Positions 1 to 13,500 of a DNA stretch of 64,000 nt are shown piece by piece; the stretch's first letter is position 1; each line of letters begins with the position of its first letter. The stretch is from Petrosia ficiformis (Eukaryota > Porifera > Demospongiae > Haplosclerida > Petrosiidae): NCBI GenBank assembly GCA_947044365.1, contig OX345640.1:854001-918000 (forward strand), written 5' to 3'. The notes under the pieces were generated by a model. The model did not search any database and was not told the DNA's origin. It saw only the letters and a list, made by a program, of their open reading frames with translations. Made by a program: the position numbers and the translations under genes.

Positions 1-148
1 CTTATTAGCAGTGTCAAAAATCAAGAGTTTATATGCATTTAAAGATGAATTATAACTATATAAGCATATACTGTACCCCTCTAAAAGAGAATCCATACTC
101 ATGTCCATAGTTTAATTATTATTTCTGATATCTGTTGTCTAATTATAG

Positions 149-3100
149 TGCTGATAGATACCATTCCAGAAACCCTCGAAGTACTCCTACAACCACACCT
201 CCTGGATTTGGTACCACTGTTAAACTGACTGGTGATCATCATACATTTGGTCTTGTTCATTGGTCTGGTAAACCACGTGAGGTAAGTGTATTTGGAAACA
301 CTTTATAATTATCCCATCAACCTTTATTTGTTCTGTTAGCGTATCTTCGTCTTGACAAGGAAGAGAGATAGTGGAGGCTACTCAACAGAGAGTTTTTTAT
401 GGATGTGAGTCTTCATCTTCCCGTTGTAAGATATCAACATATGCTTCTGTTTCTCTCTGCTTCTCTCTGCTTAATCTATTACTCTCTCTCTTCTCTCTCT
501 CTTTAGTTCAAAGGATTATGGAAAGACATTTGAAAATATTACTAATATGTTTCCTTCTGATGCTGTTGCCGAATGGTACTACATCAGTTCAAAGGCTGAC
601 ATTGTAAGTTTCTTAATCTGTATAGTTTTCATCAAACCATCTATCCATCTGTTAACATCTCCTTCATCTATGTATTCATTTATCCTCCTAACTATTTATG
701 CATTCAGTCCGCAATCTAAATAATTGAATAGTATAGTTAACAACTGTTATAAGTCTTCCTTCAAACACAAAGAAAATTGCAGTCTGAAAAAGCTCAGATC
801 AGTCAATATCAAATGAATAGTATTTCGATCTATCCATCTTCTCTACATCTATCCATCCCTCTTTTTTTATAGCTAATTTTCACTGATCGTATTAATAATC
901 GTTTATATGTCACACTTGATGAAGGAGACAGTTTTACAGCTGTTAATCTACCTTTCACTCCAGACACACTCCGATTCCAAAATTCCCAAGTCCCGGATAT
1001 TACCAAATATGAACAACATGTGTTATCATACGACAAAGGGACAGAAAAAGTACAGATATTATGTAATAACAATGTTCATTTGTATTGAAGGTTGCAAGCT
1101 GTTAAAAATAAATTTTATTGGTTACGAATAATCTATACATACGTATTCATGCTCATATTGGTACAGTTGCATATATTATGTTGAAGAAGAAATGGACTAT
1201 CTCTTAATTTGTACTGATAAACATGTATATAGATTAAAGCTGGGAATTGGCTGGGAATTGGCTGAGATTCTGAAATTCATTTCAATTCATTCATTAAATT
1301 AGCTCACAGCCAATATGAATTAACTCCGAGTTTTTTTAATGTTAGAGATTTACTTATGTACATGAATACTTCTCTCTCTCTCTCACTCTCTGTCTCTCTA
1401 TCTCTCACTCTCTCTCTCCTAGCTCTGGGTATCTGGTAATGCAGGTCTAAATTGGACTAAAATAGGGGACAATGTAACTCGTTATGCCTGGCGAGAACTC
1501 AACAGTACTTATGAGGATCCTACTGTTGTGTATTTTGATCAGAAAGTTAACGGTTTGTGAGAATAAGTTTAGAATAACAGTATGAATATTATAATAACTG
1601 ATAATTGCTTTCTAATCTTGACATGATAATCATCAATTACTACTGATGTATGATTTATTTATTATATATTGTGTAAAATGTGCAGCTATTACTTGTACAT
1701 GTTGAATACAAATATTAGTTATAATTACTCTTATTACTTATTAATGGATTTAATTACATTCAGTTATCATTTCTCCATAGACACAACTGTCATGTTATAT
1801 ACATCATCAAATGCCTCTGGTAATGGCTACCAGACACAGCTGTTTGATTCAAAACTTGGTGCATTCATGCCTGGAACATTTGTTCTGTCATATCAATACA
1901 TGTTCATACAGGTTAGTCATGTAACTGTCATATGATCATCATGTGATATGACTTATCATTTCTCAGAGGAACTATACACAAATTGGACAGGGAACAAGCA
2001 CCTTGAGTCCCTTGTGGGTGAGTCACAGACGAGGAATGTTCCAGCCTGCTACCTTCCCATTGGAACTTAATGAAAAGGTTTGTGTTAGACTTGTAATGAT
2101 TACTGGTAATGACTCACAATGACTCACAATGACTAATGTTATTACCTTAAGACATGTCTTGATGACACATGGTTATATGATGATGATGATGCATTATGAC
2201 ACATTATGACATCACTTCCTCAGCATTATGCACTAGTTGATTCTAGTGAGAACCAGGTTATGATGGCTGTTTATCATGATCCTAATAACACTCATGTTTA
2301 TTTATCAGAAGAGGCTGGTATGAATTATACCTTATCTCTTGATAATATCATTAGTCCACCAGAAAGTGACTGGATAGACTCGTAAGTGTAATAACTATTA
2401 ATATAACTATTAATAATAATTAACACACATACAGATATCCTACATTTGATGTATATGTTGTGGAGAGTATCATTGGAACATATTTAGCAAATAGAAAGAT
2501 TCCTACAAGTACTCAGGGATATACGGTAATCAGTTTTGATAAGGGAGGTGAATGGACACCTGTTACTCCTCCAGCAACTGATAGTAATGGACTACCTATC
2601 ACTTGTAATCTGGTAAGATATTATATGATATATATATATTAATATAATATTATATACATATAATATCAAATCTTCTCTTCTTAGCCTTGTTCTCTACATC
2701 TTCACATGTATATTGATGAATCACGTGGATTTCAACCTATCCTATCACAAGATACAGCTCCTGGAATCATAATGGCACTTGGTACTAACAAACATACATA
2801 CATACATACATACATAGTTACATAAGTAAGTACATACATACATACATACATACATACATGTACATACATAGATACATACATAGATACATACAGACATGTA
2901 CATACATAGATACCTACATAAGTACATACATACATACATACATACATACATACATACATACATACATACATACATACATAGTTACATAAGTACATACATA
3001 CATACATACATACATACATTCATGTACATACATAGATACATACATACATACATACATACATACATAGTTACATAAGTACATACATACATACATACATACA

Positions 3101-6100
3101 TACATTCATGTACATACATAGATACATACATACATACATACATACATACATTCATGTACATACATAGATACATACATACATACATACATACATACATACA
3201 TTCATGTACATACATAGATACCTACATAAGTACATACATACATACATACATACATACATACATACATACATGTACATACATAGATACATACATAGATACA
3301 TACATACATACATACATACATACATACATACATACATACATACATACATACATACATACATACATACATAGTTACATAAGTACATACATACATACATACA
3401 TACATACATTCATGTACATACATAGATACATACATACATACATACATACATACATTCATGTACATACATAGATACATACATACATACATACATACATACA
3501 TACATTCATGTACATACATAGATACATACAGACATACATACTTAATAATACACAAACATATAGACAGACAGACATGCAGATGTATATAGAACACACAGAC
3601 AGGCACACTATGCAGAAGGCCTATAATTAAACCTATGCTAATTGATAATAAAAAATATTTCTTTATAGGGAATATTGGAGAGAGTCTTGTTCGATATAAT
3701 TATAATGGTTTAAGACTCTATATATCAGATAATGGAGGTGTTATATGGAGGGAATTATATTCTGGTTATAAAGAGTTTCAGCTGTTAAATTATGGTGTGT
3801 TCACTGCTGTTGTTGATAAACGGATACCAGCTTTTTATGTCTTGTAAGTATACATATACTATATATATATATAATTATGTAAGTTAGTGTGTATATTTAT
3901 GGCCCACATGACCATACGTATGAATACTTTCAATGAGGTTAATATTTGTGTGTGTGCGTGTGTGCTTGTGTCACATGTGGAAGATAAGTTAACGAAGTTG
4001 TGTCATTCTGGTGGGGCTCAACTAATTAATCGGTCGGGTATGTAAAAGAATATGCTCATGAGTTAGTTACCGAAGAGCAGAAGGAAATCAACTTCTAGGA
4101 ACTATAACCAGTAACTGTATTGAGCTGAAAGACATTGCAATAAGATTTTTTTAATTCGAAAATTAAGAACAGTGGAAAAACAAATTGTATAATTATACAT
4201 AAACTACACTACAATTATCATAAATTATTATATTACAATGGAATTGTAATATCTGTATGTAGATTATATATTAGTACATATATAAAAGATCAAAGATTGA
4301 TTTGACCACATCTTTATGAATAACTATAACTATGAATGAATATCTAAATTATCATTAATTTAATGGTCATTACTTCATATAAGGATAGTATAGTAGCTAT
4401 ATTACACATTCAAAATAGTATAATACTTATACAAACCATAGAATACAATAATTTCATATTATAATTGTATGTCTAATTAACCTGCTATATCAACAAAGTA
4501 CAGGTCCATGACATGACTGACACTATTGACATCTATTGACATGACATGACTGACACTACTGACACACCTATCAACATCTATTAAAGTACAAAGTAGATGA
4601 CATGTAAGCTTATAAAAGGCTCGTTAGATAACAACACTGCATATATAGCAAGCAACAGCAGAAGCTATCGGACTATAATCCACAATGAAGGTTGCAGTAT
4701 ACTTGTTCATCTTGTTTACAGCTCTTCTTAGCTGTGTTGAAGCACAATTCAAAAAGGATGTTATACGTTCTTTACTCTCTCCAAGACAAAGTACTAGCGA
4801 TTGTATTGATATTGTGCCAGAGAGGTGTACCAAGGACATAGAGAATGCAACTTCAAGCTTTTTCTTCCTTATAATATGTGGTGATTGCAATGATGAGTTT
4901 ATTAGATTTTATGAGTGTGAAGGTAACACAACGTTTGTTGAACAAATTAGAGGTGCTTATTGTGCAGTAAATGACGATGGTGAGTATTGTGGAGTTGTGT
5001 ATTTGAATGAACTAGCCATTTAATTGGTTATTATGAGTTTCATTTTTATGTTTAAACATCAAACATAAATAATTGTTAAACAAGCTGTAAAACTACATGT
5101 TGCTTGACAGTAAGTGTCACTGTCAAAGCAGCTAAATAACTTATATACTGTAAACAAGACATCATTCATGCTGCTTGACAGTAAGTGTCACTGTCAAAGC
5201 AGCTAAATAACTTATATACTGTAAACAAGACATCATTCATGCTGCTTGACAGTAAGTGTCACTGTCAAAGCAGCTAAATAACTTATATACTGTAAACAAG
5301 ACATCATTCATGTTGCTTGACAGTAAGTGTCACTGTCAAAGCAGCTAAATAACTTATATACTGTAAACAAGACATCATTCATGTTGCTTGACAGTAAGTG
5401 TCACTGTCAAAGCAGCTAAATAACTTATATACTGTAAACAAGACAGCATTCATGCTGCTTGACAGTAAGTGTCACTGTCAAAGCAGCTAAATAACTTATA
5501 TACTGTAAACAAGACATCATTCATGTTGCTTGACAGTAAGTGTCACTGTCAAAGCAGCTAGTTATAATAAACTTTTGTCACAGGATATAACATAACTCTA
5601 TACTATAGGGAGTTCACATTATTCATACTGTAATACTTATATAGATGTATGACATTGTATATAACAAACCAACCAAATTGAGTGAAACAACAAACAATTT
5701 TTTACAGTGTTGCAACTGTGCTAACCAATAAATGACTTATTTTAACAAATTTGTTTTTACAGTATAGTATCACTACGCAAAGTTAAGTATAATTACTTAA
5801 TCAAAGTAAACTATTAACACAACACATTTAACTTGTCCTTATGTAATTGTATTATGTTTGTTACACTTATAATTATACTAGTCAATATAGATCAAAATGA
5901 AAATAAATAAATTTGATTTATACAGTTTCAGGAGGAATTAAAACTCATGTAACTAAATGAGAGTTAAAATAAACCATTACTTTTTACAAGACGAAGTGTA
6001 CTTTGTGATGCAGCAACTGATAACCAATATATTAATGAACATTCATGTCTATAATATCATAGGAAATTTACCAATGATGAAAGTTTAGATGTTTACCAAT

Positions 6101-9100
6101 AAAATCCAATATTGAAAAATCCCCTGTCTGGGTACATCATTACATGAAAGAACTTTTAATTATATCATACATTGCTTCCTCACCATTTATTTTGCTTCTA
6201 TTGATGGGAAAAGGAAATAGAAGTGCTAATAATTGTAAAAGTAGATTATCATGCAGACAACCCAAAAGTACATGGTGACATGTACAATTTCAAAGTATAT
6301 AGTATATAGTATATAGTTGATGATGTGTACCTGTTCCCATATAAAAAGCCTGATTACACTGCATAGCAAGCAGCAGCAGAAGATCTCGGACTATAATCCA
6401 CAATGAAGGTTCCAGTGTACTTGTTCATCTTATTTACAGTTTTTCTTAGCTGTGTTGAAGCGCAATTCCAAATGGATGTTATGCGTTCTTTACTCTCCCC
6501 AAGACAAAGTACTAGTGATTGTGATGATATTTTGCCAGAGATGTGTACCAAGCCCATAGAGGAAAAGTTCAATGCAACCAATACCAGTAATATTCAAGAT
6601 GAAGCTCTTGCTTTCAGCTTTTCCTTGTCTATAATATGTGGTGTTTGCAATGATGAGTATATTAAATTTTACGAGTGTAAGGGTGATGATGAAGCGATTG
6701 AAACAATAAGAGGTGGTTTTTGTGCAGTAAATGACGATGGTGAGTATTGTGGAGTTGTGTATTTGGATGATTTTGCCTCTGGAGTATTTAGCCCTGAATC
6801 CTGTGAAGACTGTGAAACGTATTGCGAGTTTTATGAATTTTCTTCTAATTTGTTTGGTTGCTGTGCAGCTTCTCTTGCTCGTTTTGACTTGTTCATAGAC
6901 GATCGTGGTTGTAATACTGACCTTGGAGAGCCATGTTCTGGATCCTCACTGTTTGCTACTCCTATGTTCCTGGAAATCGTTACTCTCACAGTGATTACTG
7001 TTCTCACTCTGTTTTAAGCACAAAACTATTGTTTTGGTTAATATTATTTGAATTTAGTTTAGTTTACTCCCTAAATGCCTGTATTCTGATAATATTTTTA
7101 TTATTTTTATAAATGATTATTTTTTCTGATTTAATTCAAAACATGAAATCAAAATACACTAAAAGCTACTAGAACTTGTATATTAAAACTCCAAGTGTAT
7201 ATAGCACGTCACAAACATAATACTGCAAATTTCAGCTAGCTTCATTCTTTTCTATCTGGTCTATAACTTGGTCAATATTTGGACTAGTATAATACCTTAT
7301 ATAGTTCTCTCCTATAACGATTGAAAATGACATGATGGCGGGGCAGTATATAGCACATAATGCGAGTTCACCTGTGAATCACATGCTGCATAGTTGATTG
7401 CGCAAATATTTCACTGCTCATAAAACAACTGATACTGCAGTATGTATGGATACAGCCTTATGGTAAGCAATCATAGAGAGGGCCCAACATGCTTTAAAAA
7501 CGATTAATATTGACAATGATAAGAATGTTATTAGTAATGGAGTACTGATTAGTTATAACTAAATAATAGTGATTGGCGATATAGTTCATACCACACCTTC
7601 TATCAAAATCGAAAGATGATTGATCAAAAAATAAGCATAATAATGTACTTGAGTACTTAATGCTATCATACAGATTTACAAGCCCACAATGACATTTTGT
7701 GACATCATTCATCACTGCTGAGCTGTGTCTATTAGTTGACTGAGCCTGGCGAAAAGAGTGATGTGACTTCCTGCAATCCATATATGTGACACAAAAACCT
7801 AGTCACAACTTTATATCTGAAAGGCTTTAGCAAAAGCTTCTTGTTATTTTTGTTCTTTGTGTAATTTGAAGCCTGCCAGTAGCTCATTTGAGCCACCAAT
7901 ATTCCCAGACAGGCAGACACACAATATGATTACCATACCCTTCCACCTACGCTTCATGGCAAGGGTACACTGTAAAAATGAATGGGTTATTTTAACCCTC
8001 ATTTGGTTACATGAGTTTCAATTCCTCCTGAGACTGTATAAGTCAATGCTGCTTTCTTGTCTAGTGTTTAAAAGTAGTAGTTTTATTTTGACCTATATTG
8101 ACAAATTATGGCATGATAACAAAAGCAATATAATGTGGTGACGTTTCAAATATTTGTGGAGTACATCACGTTATTTGCTGATATTAGTACAAATTCATGT
8201 ACATATTTATATTAATTAATTACTCTAGCAACATCTGTTGTTTTGCAGATGTTAAAATTAGAATATTAACGAGTGCCGTCGGGACGGGACCCTCGCCTAC
8301 GTGGCAAAGTAATACAAACTATAATTTTATTTCTAAATATAATATGCCAAAAGATTATAATTAATTATCATTGCTCGTTTGTATGGTCATATAATAATGA
8401 GAATGTTTACTTCAGATTGTTTAGTTTATGTGTATAAAACATATTAAGTTATAAAACTGTACTGGCATGTTAGTTTTTATAATAATATTATAATAGTTAT
8501 AAAAATTGTGATAACTTTATAACCGAAAGATTTTAGAAGAATTCCTACGTTATTTTTTTTCCTTGTATAATTTGAAGTCTACCAGTACCCCTTTTGAAAT
8601 GTAAATGTTTTTATTTTTCCAGAAAAAAATGCTAACAGACACACAGACACACACACAGACAAAACGATTACCGTACCCTTCCGCCTACACTACGCAGTGA
8701 GGGTAATAATACACCACAGGTTGTACCTATACAATACTATACTACGTATATAGCATATTGTATTAATTAACATGCAAAAGCAATACAATATACATGTACT
8801 TTAAACATGTAAAATTAGACACATGTGCTGACTTTTCAAATATCTGTGGAATACATCACAAGTTATTTGTGTACAAATTCATGTACATATTTATGTTATT
8901 TAATTACTCTAGAATGAGCTATATAGTAACATCTGTTGTTTTTGCAGATCTTGGAATTGGAATACTAATAATACACCACAGGTTGTACCTGCGCAATACT
9001 ATACTACGTATATAACTACATTGTTTGTTACTATATGTCTTATTATGACATGTACTTTATAATAGTGAATATATAGATCACGATCAAATGAACTGTGCAT

Positions 9101-9464
9101 GACTTGTAAATATTACCTAACAGAAAATATATAAATCAGCATGGAGTGAAATCTGATTGCATTGGAACTCCTGTAACCAATTGAAGGTTAAAATAACCTA
9201 TTATTTTTTATAGTGTAATAATTATAATTGTATATCATTACTGAGCCATGCCCAAAAGACAAAAAAAATGATGTTACTTCATTAACTATATATACAATCT
9301 ATATGTGACATAAGCATAAATATATATTATATAGATTAGCTGAAAATTAATTAATAGTTAATATTGCATGTTGTTAATAGGTTAATTTCTCCAAATATAG
9401 ACCTGTTGTGGGTCCTACATACAGAATATAGACCTAGCCACATCAAAGGGATGATGTCATAATT

Positions 9465-9515
<51 letters not shown>

Positions 9516-10507
9516 TATATATATATATTGTATGTACATACAAACACACATCCAAATCCATACATACATACATTAGATCATCTTGTGATGAAGGATATCA
9601 TTGGGAAAATTATACATTCACAAACAACTCTGAAAAAATCAATGTTGTAAGAATGTTAACAGAATATGGAGAAGCAGCTCAACATGCTACCATATTTGGA
9701 TATTATCCTGGAGTGAGCTTAGCAACATTTGAATGGCTTGTTATTGATCTGGACTTTACTACACTAAATCTTAGTCAATGTCAACAGAATGACTACTACT
9801 TGTGGAAACCAACTGATGAGGTGTGTATATGTCTGTCTGTCTGTGTGCTAGTCTGTTCATGTGTCTGTCTGTCTGTGTGTCTGCATGTATCTGTACCTGT
9901 GTGTGTGTATGTTTTATACATGTGCTTATAATCATTATTAGATAGAAGGACAGCAGTGTATTTTGGGAGAGAGTATAGAATATGAAAGACGTCTTCCTGA
10001 TCATTGTTGTTATATTAATGTGGACTATGACAGACCAATTAATAGAACAGTGTGTGAATGTACTGATGAAGATTTTGAATGGTCAGTTAACCACACCCAC
10101 TAATTAAAAGCATGTGTGTGTATTCACATATCTGTTATAGTGAAGTAAATTTTGAGCGTGTAGATCTTGATGGACCATGTGTTCCTCCTGATGGATACCA
10201 GTATCCTCCTGATCCACCTGATACTTGTGCAGAAGGAGCTAGTTACTCTTATACTTCAGGGTGAGTAACTTTAGAGGATGTGTCATTTGACATGATAACC
10301 CCTCCCATTTCTAGATATCGTCAGATAGCTGGTGATAAGTGTGTAGTTGGTTCAGAGACTTTCTTTCTTCCTATGGAGGCAGAATGTCCAGTAATGGCTC
10401 CTGGTGATATTGATCTAATGACTTCTAAACCTAATGAAGTAGTGAATAAAAGTATCACATTTAGTTTTACTCAGGGACAGGTACTAATCTATCTACCTAT
10501 ATCTATA

Positions 10508-10555
<48 letters not shown>

Positions 10556-13500
10556 TATACATGTACTTACATCTATCTATTCATCTAATCATCCATTATT
10601 TATCCATTTGTCCATCTATCTATTTATCAGTCCATTTATCTATCATCTATCTAGCTGTTCATCATCCCATCTATCTATTCATACATTCTTCTATCCATTC
10701 ACCTATATACCTATCCATCCATCCATCCATCCATTCATCCATCCATTAATCTCTTTATTCATTCATTTGTACATATTCACCATTAACCTTATACTGATGA
10801 TCAGTATCTATTTATGTAGGGTGCTAAAATAGTAACACAGTATGAGTGGTCATATGGAGATGAGTCTGATAATGTTATCATTTCAGGATATAGTAATGCA
10901 AACTCCACTAATCACACTTATCACACTCCAGGAGACTATACTGTATCCATCACAGCAAGTAATAATGGAGGACAAGGAGTGGATGATATACATGTGTATA
11001 TATCAGGTTAGTGGGTGTGGTTTATATATATGGCACTGAGATCATGTGTACATATGTTTATATTTAATCACTTGTCATTTTACCATTTTGTACACGAAGT
11101 CATGAAATGTGGTATCCAAGATGTTTAATAATAGTACTTCTAGGATGCCAAATTTCATTGACAAAATGATAGAATGGCGAGTAATTGAAGGTAAGCATTT
11201 TGTCAGAATAATTTTTGGTAACATGTCCCTTCGAAAAATATGTAAAAACATATCTATAATAATTATTTACATTCACCATGATCTCAAAAATCGCTAGTTT
11301 GGAATGACCAACAACATTTTTCCAGCATGATTTTTTTTGTGTCAAATTATATTACATATAAAATCATCACATTTGAGGTCATAAATATAAACAGATTTTA
11401 GTATAGGTCATTCATGTCCACCTTGTCCTCCTAAAAATGGTCATAACTTTAGTTTAGAATGACCAACAATCTTTTTACCTGCACCATTTTCATATAATTA
11501 ATTTTCATATAATTAATTTTCATATAATTATCTTCCTGTTCTTTTTTGTGTATATCAAATTTCAATCCATAGCTTCATTATTGAGTTACAATATATCATG
11601 TATTAACCTTATGACATTAAACTATACACTATAGTACATATAAAGTCATCACATACTAATTTTGAGGACATCATGAATGTGAACAGACTTTAGTATCTGT
11701 TATTGTTTAGCTAGGTATCAAAAGGGAGAATATCCACAAAATCTTACAATTAATAATTATTTCTACTATTAGTATATATTTAATTACTACAATCATTTTC
11801 TGTTTCTACAGATATTATTGTCAGTGTTACTATTGAAGCTCCAAGTGTTGTATTAATTGAAACTCCTGTTAATCTATTGGCTAATGTGACAACCAAATAT
11901 GGCACCACGGTATTTTCATTTTTGTTTGCATATATTATATCTCATCCTTTTTCTTTCTTCATGTCTACAAATCTGATTTTTCTCCTTCCAAAAATCATTC
12001 CCATTCGTGCATGTCTGCATTTCCAGGTCCCATATCAAGTCTCATTCCCAAGTCTGCTTTTCTATCACTTGTCGTCATCTCCTTTTTCACATTAATATGT
12101 CTAATCTTTCTTTTTCTAATACTCATTCCCAAGTCTCACTCTCAAGTTCCATTCTCAAGTTCTCTCTTTTATCATGTATCCTCGTTCCCCAGCACACATT
12201 TCCTTCTTTCACCATGCATAGTATCTTTAACTGTCTTCTTCTCTACTTAGCATTTAGTCTCTCTTTTATATTCATGGACATTCCTTGGAAAGACAGAAGC
12301 AAGGTCTACTCCTTATATTAGTCATACCTTCACATCAGTAGGAACAGTTACTGTAGAAGTGACTGTGTTCTATATTGGAGGGATTATCCAGGATTCAGTA
12401 CCAATCACAGTGGAAAAATGTGAGTATAAGAGATATGTATATACTATTATTACATTCATTAGAAATGGTATATAAAGACTACTAATTATATGTTTATTAT
12501 TATAATTATTATATAAGACAGTATAGTACTACTTAGTATGTAGGGATGACCCAGGTTTTTTTTTGGTTTTTTTTTTGATGATTTTCAACACGCTGAACTC
12601 ACTGAACTCAAACCTTTCCAGTGCTAAAAATGGATTTCATTGCCCCCAGCCCCCCACATATTCTTTTAAAAATTGTTAATGTATAATCCATCTCCTGTTT
12701 TTCACAGCAATCATTAAGATTAATCTCACGGCTTCCACTTATAAAGAACTTGTTGATATTCCAGTCATATTCAGTTTCACTGAAGAACAAGTAATTCATA
12801 ATGATAATACCCACCCAACCATCCATCCATCCACCCATCAATTCATCCATTGATCCATTGACTTATCAATCCGTCCATCCATCCATCCATCCATCTGTCT
12901 GTCTATCCATCCATCCATCCATCTATCCATCCATCTACTCGTCTATTCATCCATCCATCTAGTCATTTATTCATCTAGTCCTTCATCTATCTATCCTTCA
13001 ATCTACTGATCCATCATTCTCTCTCACTCACTATTAAAGGAAAGCAGCACACTCACCACTTATGAGTGGTCTTATGGAGACAGTTCTGATAATATCATTA
13101 TCCATGGGTTTAGTAATGCAAGCACCACTAATCACATATACCATACCCCAGGAGAATATATTGTATCTCTAAGGGCAACTAACACTTTGGAAGAAGGACT
13201 CGCTAGCATTCATATTTCAGTATATGGTTAGTATGTGGTATAGTAAAGGTCAATCATGTTCACCTTGACCTCAGAAAAAGATATCAATTGAACACCTATA
13301 AGTTAATTATTACTCACCTCATATTAATACATAGCTCTGTTGATTTTTAGATGTATTGGAAAGTGTTGAGATTGTGTCTCCTTACTCTCATAGTATTGTA
13401 CCTATCAATACACCTGTTACACTTCATGCAAATTTCACTACCAAATATGGAACTAAGGTATGACCTTTGACCTATCTTCTTTCTCAATATCGGCTTCTCT

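Larger units (their letters stand above)
3844..9576 (+). other. 5.7-kb VPS10 intron that hosts two CR-family genes
   Basis: Donor gtaagt follows exon 3669-3843 and the acceptor precedes exon 9577. The split Leu codon joins directly to SSCDEGYHW, so the exons on either side are consecutive. The intron holds a truncated CR copy (4685), a 71-bp hairpin minisatellite, an intact CR gene (6403) and several dispersed repeats. The sequence at 3844-4600 (no gene) is similar to 18770-19480, just upstream of another CR gene. 7018-7734 and 8710-9570 show only AT-rich sequence, short dispersed repeats and a (TA)n run near 9470-9500. Confidence 0.85.

Noticed and set aside
2732..3606. Overlapping reading frames of 60-134 residues on both strands made of MYVC or YIHT repeats
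   Set aside because: They are translations of the TACA tetranucleotide array inside an intron.
5099..5562. Regular array considered as CRISPR-like
   Set aside because: The whole 71-bp unit repeats with no unique spacers, and this is an animal genome.
8270..8310. GC-richer GTGCCGTCGGGACGGGACCC considered as a tRNA or rRNA piece
   Set aside because: No cloverleaf or rRNA similarity could be traced; it is next to a dispersed repeat.
12007..12321. Ser/Phe-rich frames between two VPS10 exons
   Set aside because: They fall in an intron; the splice phases of 11812-11909 and 12251-12419 skip them.
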